Assembly: GCA_002343335.1 (NCBI GenBank)
Contig: DDSI01000127.1
Coordinates: forward strand, 31,892 to 43,925
Direction: 5' to 3'
Origin: Bacteriovoracaceae bacterium UBA2394
Lineage (GTDB): Bacteria > Bdellovibrionota > UBA2394
Length of the DNA: 12,034 nucleotides
The position numbers and the translations under genes were made by a program. Positions 7,438-12,034 of the stretch are shown here, one piece after another. How positions within the stretch are numbered: position 1 is the stretch's first letter; each line of letters begins with the position of its first letter. The notes beneath the pieces were generated by a model, which was given only the letters and a program-made list of their open reading frames with translations, was not told where the DNA came from and ran no database searches.

Positions 7438-8108
7438 TAACCAAGCTCCTCTCGCATTTTTCTCATTGTATCGTTGTAGGGGGGCTTTTCAAAAATGCCG
7501 CTGCCGGAAACAAAAACCCGCGCCCCTGCGTCATAAAGAGAGCGAATATTTTCCAATTTCACGCCGCCGTCGACTTCTAGTTCGATGTTCGTGCCTTTGA
7601 TCATCGCCGCGCATTCTTTTATTTTTTGCATCATTTGCGGGATGAATTTTTGTCCGCCAAATCCGGGATTCACGGTCATCAGTAAAATCAAATCGAGATC
7701 GGGGAGCACATGCTCAATCCCGCTTAACGAAGTTGCGGGATTGAGCGACACACCCGCTTTGCATCCGAGTTGTCGCACCAATTGTAGAGAGCGATGTAAA
7801 TGTTTCGTGGCCTCCGCATGCACAGTAATGATGTGCGCGCCCGCTTTCGCAAATTCCGGAGCGTAAAAATCTGGATCATCGATCATCAAATGCACATCGA
7901 GCGGAATGTCCGTGAGTTTGGAAATCGCTTTCACCAACACGGGGCCGAACGTGATGTTGGGGACGAAATGTCCATCCATGATGTCCAAATGCAAATAGTC
8001 AGCGAGTTTGGGATCCAACTGAGCAATGTCCGCTTCCAGATTTCCAAAATCGGCGCTGAGTAAACTAGGGGAGAGCTTAAAATCTGCATTTGCTTTTTTA
8101 GGACTCAT
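7437..8108 (-). CDS. rpe: ribulose-phosphate 3-epimerase
   Basis: This enzyme interconverts D-ribulose 5-phosphate and D-xylulose 5-phosphate in the pentose phosphate pathway. The 223-aa TIM-barrel product carries the whole family signature: LSPSLLSADF (residues 12-21), LHLDIMDGHFVPNITFG (39-55), DVHLMI (71-76), MTVNPGFGGQKFI (144-156) and EVDGGV (178-183). The expected metal ligands and acid/base pair are present as His40, Asp42, His73 and Asp180. The length is normal apart from an N-terminal extension of about ten residues (MSPKKANADF). ATG 8108 lies 11 nt inside the end of fmt and has TAGGAG 6 nt upstream, so this start is well supported. The fmt-rpe adjacency recalls the wider def-fmt-rsmB-rsgA-rpe neighbourhood of many bacteria with the middle genes missing. 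Confidence 0.97.
   Translation of the reverse strand: MSPKKANADFKLSPSLLSADFGNLEADIAQLDPKLADYLHLDIMDGHFVPNITFGPVLVKAISKLTDIPLDVHLMIDDPDFYAPEFAKAGAHIITVHAEATKHLHRSLQLVRQLGCKAGVSLNPATSLSGIEHVLPDLDLILLMTVNPGFGGQKFIPQMMQKIKECAAMIKGTNIELEVDGGVKLENIRSLYDAGARVFVSGSGIFEKPPYNDTMRKMREELG
7446..7450 (-). promoter_or_regulatory. ribosome binding site of the methyltransferase gene
   Basis: AGGAG on the minus strand lies inside the 3' end of rpe, 8 nt before ATG 7437. It fixes the start and shows that the gene is translated from the rpe transcript through a TAATG stop-start junction. Confidence 0.7.
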
Positions 8109-9057
8109 GCTTCGCTCCTAAAATTAAACCGGTGGGTACTTCTCGGCCGCGCAAGAAATCCTTGGCGCTCATGCGATTGCGATTCTCGAGTTGAACTTCG
8201 GTAATCCCCACACATCCATTCTGACATGCCACCACGATCATGCCATCTTGGGTGTCCACAATGGTGCCCGGCTCAGCGTCCGTCATGCGCGGAATTAGCT
8301 CGGTGCGATAAATTTTTAAATTTTCGCCCATCAATTGACACTGCGCCACAGGCCAGGGGTTCATCCCCATGACTGATCGATGAACGAAGTGAGAGGGCTG
8401 ATTGAACGAGATCATTCGCTCATCCTTCTGAAGTTTGGCGGCGTAGGATCCCACGCGCGCATCCTGAGAGCGTCGGATGATTCGATTCTCGTGAAAGAGT
8501 TTCAAGCAATCGAGAAGGGCCTGAGCGCCCAGATCTTTCAATCGATCGTGCAGACTTCCCGATGTATCGGAATCCGAGATGGGAGTTTGTACCTGAAGCA
8601 AAATATCTCCCTGATCGAGGGGCTCGATCATCCACTGAATTGTTACGCCCGTTTTTTGTTCGCCTTCCATGATGGAGCGAGCGATAGGCGCGGCACCTCG
8701 ATACGCAGGCAAAAGTGAAGCATGTACATTCAACGGTGCCACTTTCGGATGGCTCAAAATATCATTCGGAAGAATTTGTCCAAAGGCCACGACCACTAAA
8801 AAATCACAGGGTGTTTCTAGTATTTTTTCTCTCGCTTCACTCGAGGATTTCAATGATTCCGGTTGATAGACTTCAATCCCATTTTGAATGGCCACTTCTT
8901 TCACAGGCGGCGGCTGCAATTTTTGGCCGCGGCCCTTGGGACGATCCGGCTGCGTCACGACGAGGGGAATGGAATAGTCCGACGCAATTAAGGCTTCGAG
9001 ACTGGGCACGGCAAAATCCGGAGTGCCCATAAAAATGACTCGAGTCTTCGAAGACAT
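8098..9057 (-). CDS. fmt: methionyl-tRNA formyltransferase
   Basis: The enzyme formylates initiator Met-tRNA using 10-formyltetrahydrofolate. The 319-aa length is normal for the family. The N-terminal hydrolase domain begins with VIFMGTPDFAVPSLEAL (7-23) and contains VTQPDRPKGRG (34-44), then NVHASLLPAYRGAAPI (110-125) and TGVTIQWMIEPLDQGDIL (136-153). Catalytic residues Asn110, His112 and Asp148 are all present. The C-terminal OB-like tRNA-binding domain starts near residue 208 (KLQKDERMISF; GMNPWPVAQC). It lies 44 nt downstream of def and overlaps rpe by 11 nt. ATG 9057 lacks a good Shine-Dalgarno but starts directly before the conserved first strand, so no other start is plausible. Its pairing with def is functionally coherent: one adds the formyl group and the other removes it. 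Confidence 0.97.
   Translation of the reverse strand: MSSKTRVIFMGTPDFAVPSLEALIASDYSIPLVVTQPDRPKGRGQKLQPPPVKEVAIQNGIEVYQPESLKSSSEAREKILETPCDFLVVVAFGQILPNDILSHPKVAPLNVHASLLPAYRGAAPIARSIMEGEQKTGVTIQWMIEPLDQGDILLQVQTPISDSDTSGSLHDRLKDLGAQALLDCLKLFHENRIIRRSQDARVGSYAAKLQKDERMISFNQPSHFVHRSVMGMNPWPVAQCQLMGENLKIYRTELIPRMTDAEPGTIVDTQDGMIVVACQNGCVGITEVQLENRNRMSAKDFLRGREVPTGLILGAKHES
8115..8120 (-). promoter_or_regulatory. ribosome binding site of rpe
   Basis: TAGGAG on the minus strand sits within the last codons of fmt, 6 nt before the rpe ATG at 8108. It is one of the two strongest Shine-Dalgarno sequences in the window and decides the rpe start inside the fmt overlap. Confidence 0.75.
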
Positions 9058-9101
9058 AGATATGAAAAATCTCAGAGGTTGGGTCGAAAGTCGAGGAACG
9101 C

Positions 9102-9647
9102 TTAGAGCCGCGAACCGGAGAGTTCGGGAATTCTCAGGCCTTTTCGGTCCATCTTTTTGAGTTTCTTAAGATACATCATTCGCTTCATTGGCGAGATGCG
9201 ATCGGCGGCCACGATGCCATCCAAATGATCGATCTCATGCTGAATGACAATGGCGAGGAGGCCTTCGTCGGTGATGACTTGGCGTTTTCCCCAAGCATCC
9301 AGATATTCCACCGTTATCTTTTTGGAGCGTTCCACATCTTCACGAAACTCAGGGAGGCTTAAACAGCCTTCTTCAAATGTCGTTTTGCCTGAGCGCTCTG
9401 TGATGACAGGATTGATAATCGCAAAGGGTGGACGATCGGGATAATACGAACTCACATCCACTACCAAAAATCGTTTGGAAATATTTACTTGAGGCGCGGC
9501 AAGGCCCACGCCGGGAGCTTCAAGCATTGTTTCAATCATGTTGTCGATCGTCGTTCGAAAGGCATCATTGATTTCGCTGGGATCAACCGGTCGGGCGATC
9601 TCCAGAAGCGTCGGATGCGGATATTCGATGATTTCAAGCAATGCCAT
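9102..9647 (-). CDS. def: peptide deformylase
   Basis: Def removes the N-formyl group from nascent proteins. The 181-aa product has the three diagnostic motifs: GVGLAAPQ (46-53), EEGCLSLPE (92-100) and QHEIDHLDG (136-144). Cys95, His137 and His141 would bind the metal and Glu138 is the catalytic base. The N-terminus (IIEYPHPTLLEIARPV) is typical. A basic C-terminal tail (MKRMMYLKKLKKMDRKG) extends beyond the core and could contact the ribosome, as in some other deformylases. It is the first gene of the housekeeping block and lies back-to-back with the TPR gene across 98 bp. ATG 9647 has only weak Shine-Dalgarno character; a GGAGG lies 17 nt upstream, too far to act normally, and an in-frame stop rules out an upstream start. 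Confidence 0.97.
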   Translation of the reverse strand: MALLEIIEYPHPTLLEIARPVDPSEINDAFRTTIDNMIETMLEAPGVGLAAPQVNISKRFLVVDVSSYYPDRPPFAIINPVITERSGKTTFEEGCLSLPEFREDVERSKKITVEYLDAWGKRQVITDEGLLAIVIQHEIDHLDGIVAADRISPMKRMMYLKKLKKMDRKGLRIPELSGSRL

Positions 9648-9651
9648 ATAT

Positions 9652-9688
9652 GCCCAATTCTATACCTCCATTGTACTCGGAATTCCAA
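9652..9688 (-). promoter_or_regulatory. candidate promoter of def-fmt-rpe
   Basis: On the minus strand TTGGAA (9688-9683) and TATAGA (9664-9659) are separated by 18 bp, each close to the sigma-70 consensus. Transcription would begin about 5 nt before the def ATG, so the message would have almost no leader, in line with the lack of a usable Shine-Dalgarno. The call rests on sequence likeness only. Confidence 0.4.
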
Positions 9689-9745
9689 GCTCGCGACCGC
9701 AACTAATTTATTGCGCTCGCGTAAGGCCCTAGAGATGATTATCCC

Positions 9746-10201
9746 GTGAGCTGGCGACTTAGATCTTTATTTTTACGGGCCCAAAATGCGGTGGAAGAGA
9801 ATCAATTTGATGTGGCGGACCGAGTGTATAGCGACATTTTGGATGCAGATGGAAATGCAATGGAAGCGCTGCTCCATAGAGCCCACCTCCGTTTGCGCAT
9901 GCAAAAGTTGAATGAGGCGCTCGCGGACATTGAGCGATTTACACAAGCGCGTCCGGAAAGTGGCGTTGGGCACATGTTGATGGGTGAAATTCTCATCGAA
10001 AAAAAAGATTTGATTCGTGCGCACCAGTCTTTGCAGACCGCTTGTCGTCTCGAGAAAGATAATGGTCGTGCGTATTACCAGCTTGGACGCGTGTGTATGG
10101 AACTTGGTCGCAAACACGAAGCCGCCGATTATTTTGAGCAAGCGCTTTTCTTTGAGCGCGACTATGCCATGGCTCAGTGGATGGCTGGCGGATCGACTTA
10201 G
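9746..10201 (+). CDS. tetratricopeptide repeat protein
   Basis: The 151-aa product consists almost entirely of TPR units, about four: residues 8-36 (AQNAVEENQFDVADRVYSDIL), 37-70 (ALLHRAHLRLRMQKLNEALADIERF), 72-104 (HMLMGEILIEKKDLIRAHQSLQTA) and 106-139 (AYYQLGRVCMELGRKHEAADYFEQALFF). TPRs bind other proteins; the partner cannot be told from sequence. There is no signal peptide, so it should be cytosolic. The start is GTG at 9746: an in-frame stop lies at 9722-9724, no ATG lies between, and the next in-frame Met would cut off the first repeat. The Shine-Dalgarno is poor. It is transcribed away from def. The 152-bp region downstream separates it from the next gene, so a shared transcript is uncertain. 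Confidence 0.85.
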   Translation: MSWRLRSLFLRAQNAVEENQFDVADRVYSDILDADGNAMEALLHRAHLRLRMQKLNEALADIERFTQARPESGVGHMLMGEILIEKKDLIRAHQSLQTACRLEKDNGRAYYQLGRVCMELGRKHEAADYFEQALFFERDYAMAQWMAGGST

Positions 10202-10220
10202 GAAATCAAACTGTTGTAGT

Positions 10221-10240
10221 AACTCTGCCCGGGCAGAGTT
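10221..10240. repeat. perfect 20-bp palindrome
   Basis: AACTCTGCCC and its exact reverse complement GGGCAGAGTT lie back to back 20 nt after the TPR stop. In RNA the stem could extend through 10217-10244 with G-U pairs. The following bases (GCTGGAGTGGGG) contain no T-run, so it does not look like a standard intrinsic terminator. It may be an operator for a dimeric regulator, or a hairpin that stabilises the 3' end of the TPR message. Confidence 0.75.
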
Positions 10241-10264
10241 GCTGGAGTGGGGTAGCCTCCCTTT

Positions 10265-10277
10265 GAGAACTGTTCTC
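10265..10277. promoter_or_regulatory. 13-bp inverted repeat, candidate operator
   Basis: GAGAAC-T-GTTCTC is a perfect dyad with a one-base centre, typical in shape of a binding site for a dimeric repressor. It lies 77 bp upstream of the chosen start of the exported-protein gene. No specific regulator can be named; the E. coli LexA box (CTG-N10-CAG) does not match. Confidence 0.4.
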
Positions 10278-10303
10278 GCTAAGAATTCGCTAAGATTCTA
10301 AGA
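10276..10303. repeat. short direct repeats with near-11-bp period
   Basis: TCGCTAAGA occurs at 10276-10284 and 10287-10295, an 11-bp period, followed by a shortened copy TCTAAGA at 10297-10303. The first copy overlaps the preceding inverted repeat. The period is close to one turn of DNA, as in sites where protein copies bind on the same face. No convincing -35/-10 pair was found in this intergenic stretch (10202-10353). Confidence 0.5.
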
Positions 10304-10353
10304 CTTGCTGGACAAAATTTCATGCCTGGTCAAAAACGTTGGCCTGGGTGTGT

Positions 10354-11223
10354 ATGGGTTTTTTCAGGGGTTGGATTTTTTCCTTTCTAATGATCACCGC
10401 TAGCTTTCCTAGCGCTTTGCAAGCTCGATCTTGCCTGGAAACGCTGGATCTTCTTTTTGGGCGTTCCATTCTCTACGATATTTCTCCAGCATCGACTTCG
10501 ACTTTGGTGAGAAAAAAAATTCCTCTTCCAGCAGCTTTTCCCAAGGAAGTGAAAGGAAGAGATTCTGGAAATTCGTATGAGATCGACGCATTCGTAGAGG
10601 TGAATACGCAAACTCAGCTCGGACAAATGCAGATTCAGTTTCATTCGCCCTTCGAGTCCGGCCGATCGCCTACGATTTACGTAACCCCTAGATCCGATGC
10701 ATCTCAAAACGCTCATGAAATCCTTCTCAGTTTCCCTCAAGGGAGTGCTGGGGAGATCCAAGACTGGAATTTGCTCCAGTATCCTCTGCAGATTTTGTAT
10801 GAACGCTCCACGATTGAGGACCGCTACTCGATGCGATTGGATGATCGCCTTTTACAAGATCAACTCAATGACCAGTTGATGGAATCTCTTCGTGAGGTGG
10901 GATATCCCGGCGCTTTGGGAAAGCGAGCCCAGCGAGGTAGTTCCCACGGCCTACCGAGAGGTTTAAGCGCGCATACGGATTTTATTTTAGAAGATATAGA
11001 GGGGAGCAGGTTTGAAAGCTTTCTTGCATCTGCAAAGCATCATCACGACTTTGTCGAAAAGGCCCATCAAATTTTGCAGGACTCTCCACTCGGGCGAATT
11101 TTTGGAAATGCAGCGTTCGAGTGGTCGGCGGAGCTTGAGATTCGTTGTACGCGCTTCACACTTTCCGATGGACGTCCTGCGGTGAGTTATCAGTTCCATA
11201 TTTCATTTCGACCGAATCAGTAA
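10354..11223 (+). CDS. exported protein of unknown family
   Basis: The product is 289 aa from ATG 10354. I prefer this start over TTG 10339 and GTG 10348 in the same frame because it gives a normal signal peptide: MGFFRGW, hydrophobic IFSFLMITASF, and a likely cleavage after ALQA (residue 24). The Shine-Dalgarno is weak for all three. The mature protein has two visible Cys residues, 27 and 265, at opposite ends, which could form a disulphide. The middle is mixed beta (YEIDAFVEVNTQTQLGQMQIQFHSP, HEILLSFP) and the second half is more helical, ending in strands (AELEIRCTRFTLSDGRPAVSYQFHISF). I recognise no domain or catalytic motif. It lies 39 bp before the rhomboid gene and is probably co-transcribed with it. 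A periplasmic or surface location is likely. Confidence 0.75.
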   Translation: MGFFRGWIFSFLMITASFPSALQARSCLETLDLLFGRSILYDISPASTSTLVRKKIPLPAAFPKEVKGRDSGNSYEIDAFVEVNTQTQLGQMQIQFHSPFESGRSPTIYVTPRSDASQNAHEILLSFPQGSAGEIQDWNLLQYPLQILYERSTIEDRYSMRLDDRLLQDQLNDQLMESLREVGYPGALGKRAQRGSSHGLPRGLSAHTDFILEDIEGSRFESFLASAKHHHDFVEKAHQILQDSPLGRIFGNAAFEWSAELEIRCTRFTLSDGRPAVSYQFHISFRPNQ

Positions 11224-11247
11224 AATCACTCACATTTTCATAGCAGA

Positions 11248-11281
11248 AGCCGATAGAACTATGTGTTTCTTCCCATCGGCT
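11248..11281 (+). promoter_or_regulatory. predicted hairpin around the rhomboid start codon
   Basis: AGCCGAT (11248-11254) pairs with ATCGGCT (11275-11281), and the inner AGAA (11255-11258) pairs with TTCT (11267-11270), leaving the 8-nt loop CTATGTGT that contains the GTG start (11263-11265). A 4-nt bulge (TCCC) lies on the 3' side. This could limit translation of the rhomboid, but I could not compute a folding energy. Confidence 0.35.
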
Positions 11282-12034
11282 CCAATCTTCCATTCTTTCG
11301 ATTTCCGTTTGTCACCGTCGCTTGGGTGATCATGAGCGTCGTGATCTACGGCGGAATGACGCGCGTGGAAATGGAGCGAATTTCTGAGCATTCGAAGGTG
11401 GCTGCGGCTACGGCTGAGGAAAAAGTGGAGCAGGGCACTACCATGTTTAAGCAGAGCTCCACGTATCGCATGGCATTTGTGCCTTCGGAATTCGAGTCAG
11501 GCCTTTCCTGGAAGCTCGTCACCTATCAATTTACGCATGCGTCGTGGGGCCATCTCTTTTCCAACATGTGGTACTTCTTGATTTTCGGTTGGATACTGGA
11601 AAACGCAATTGGAAGCATAGCATTTCTTTCCTTTACTCTTCTCTTTGCGGCCCTCGCCGTACTTTCCGAACTCGTTTTTCAAGCGGACTTAAGCATTCCC
11701 ATCATAGGAGCGTCCGGTTCAGTGGCCTTCATCATGGGAGCAGTCGCTGCCATGTTTCCCCGCTCGAAAGTTAGACTCATGCTCTTTTTTATTCCTCTTC
11801 CGAATTTTCCAAATACTTTTTTTCTTCCTTTGAGAGTTCTCATTTATATTTGGGTGCTCTTTCAGATTTCGGGCTTGGCACAAAATATCTGGCTGGATCC
11901 CAAGCCTGTGGCATTCGCCACGCATCTTTCTGGTTTCGGACTCGGGATTGCCGCCGGTTTGCTTTTCCGACGCCAAATTCGTCGCCGGAAGAATTCTGAA
12001 AAATGGGTCGATATCGAATTGAGTGGGCGAGACC
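11263..12034 (+). CDS. rhomboid family intramembrane serine protease, partial (C-terminus beyond right edge)
   Basis: The frame is open from GTG 11263 to the window edge (257 codons). Rhomboids cleave membrane proteins within or near their transmembrane helices. The N-terminus FLPIGSNLPFFRFPFVTVAWVIMSVVIY is the usual family start with TM1. Then come VTYQFTHASWGHLFSNMWYFLIFGWILENAIG, holding His97 and Asn101, which match the oxyanion-side His/Asn of GlpG, GASGSVAFIMGA with nucleophile Ser151, and ATHLSGFGLGIAAG with catalytic His221. The Ser/His dyad is therefore intact and the enzyme should be active. The loop after TM1 (about 34-84) is long and charged (EEKVEQGTTMFKQSS). Only part of a basic cytosolic tail (RRQIRRRKNSEK) appears before the cut. 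GTG is the start because an in-frame stop lies at 11254-11256, and the ATG at 11261 is in a frame that soon stops. Confidence 0.92.
   Translation, partial: MFLPIGSNLPFFRFPFVTVAWVIMSVVIYGGMTRVEMERISEHSKVAAATAEEKVEQGTTMFKQSSTYRMAFVPSEFESGLSWKLVTYQFTHASWGHLFSNMWYFLIFGWILENAIGSIAFLSFTLLFAALAVLSELVFQADLSIPIIGASGSVAFIMGAVAAMFPRSKVRLMLFFIPLPNFPNTFFLPLRVLIYIWVLFQISGLAQNIWLDPKPVAFATHLSGFGLGIAAGLLFRRQIRRRKNSEKWVDIELSGRD

Noticed and set aside
8380..8718. Open frame of 112 codons on the plus strand inside fmt
   Set aside because: It is antisense to a certain fmt gene with complete catalytic motifs.
9665..9669. GGAGG (minus strand) as the def ribosome binding site
   Set aside because: It is 17 nt from the ATG, and an in-frame TAG between them excludes an upstream start.
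9773..10141. Open frame of 122 codons on the minus strand, antisense to the TPR gene
   Set aside because: The plus strand gives clear repeated TPR helices; the antisense product has no recognisable features or start signals.
10221..10250. Palindrome after the TPR gene as an intrinsic terminator
   Set aside because: The stem is strong but is followed by G-rich sequence with no T-run on the plus strand.
10387..10761. Open frame of 124 codons on the minus strand, antisense to the exported-protein gene
   Set aside because: It is fully covered by a longer plus-strand gene with a signal peptide, and has no domain or ribosome binding site.
1..12034. Mobile element, CRISPR array, tRNA or rRNA
   Set aside because: No transposase or integrase frame, no regularly spaced repeat array and no tRNA-like or rRNA-like sequence was seen on either strand.

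Overview
The window looks like an ordinary chromosomal stretch of a Gram-negative bacterium with a mid-range GC content (judged by eye). Peptide deformylase and methionyl-tRNA formyltransferase mark it as bacterial. Signal peptides, a probable outer-membrane beta-barrel and the second-messenger proteins point to a diderm. The mix (class III adenylate cyclase, large PilZ protein, several TPR or helical-repeat proteins, rhomboid protease, tight gene packing) resembles predatory or deltaproteobacteria-like lineages such as Bdellovibrionota. That placement is inference, not proof. I see no mobile element, tRNA, rRNA or CRISPR array.

Layout: positions 1-9647 are all on the minus strand and 9746-12034 all on the plus strand, diverging from a 98-bp intergenic region. 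Reading the minus strand in its own direction, the first block is housekeeping: def (peptide deformylase), fmt (Met-tRNA formyltransferase), rpe (ribulose-phosphate 3-epimerase) and a small SAM-dependent methyltransferase. Overlapping or near-touching genes and two clear Shine-Dalgarno sites show translational coupling.

After a 92-bp gap with a possible promoter comes a second, very compressed block: a 710-aa tandem-PilZ protein with a large C-terminal region of possible acyltransferase-like fold, a 696-aa membrane-anchored adenylate cyclase (V4R-like domain, two TM helices, GAF, class III cyclase), a predicted outer-membrane beta-barrel, an exported helical protein and a long TPR-like protein that runs off the left edge. 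Together these suggest a cell-envelope function controlled by c-di-GMP and cAMP. This block is the most interesting part of the window.

The plus strand carries a four-repeat TPR protein with a GTG start, then a 152-bp intergenic region unusually rich in symmetry: a perfect 20-bp palindrome, a 13-bp inverted repeat and a near-11-bp direct repeat. It continues with an exported protein of unknown family and a rhomboid intramembrane serine protease with a GTG start, cut by the right edge. The rhomboid start codon can be drawn in the apical loop of a hairpin.
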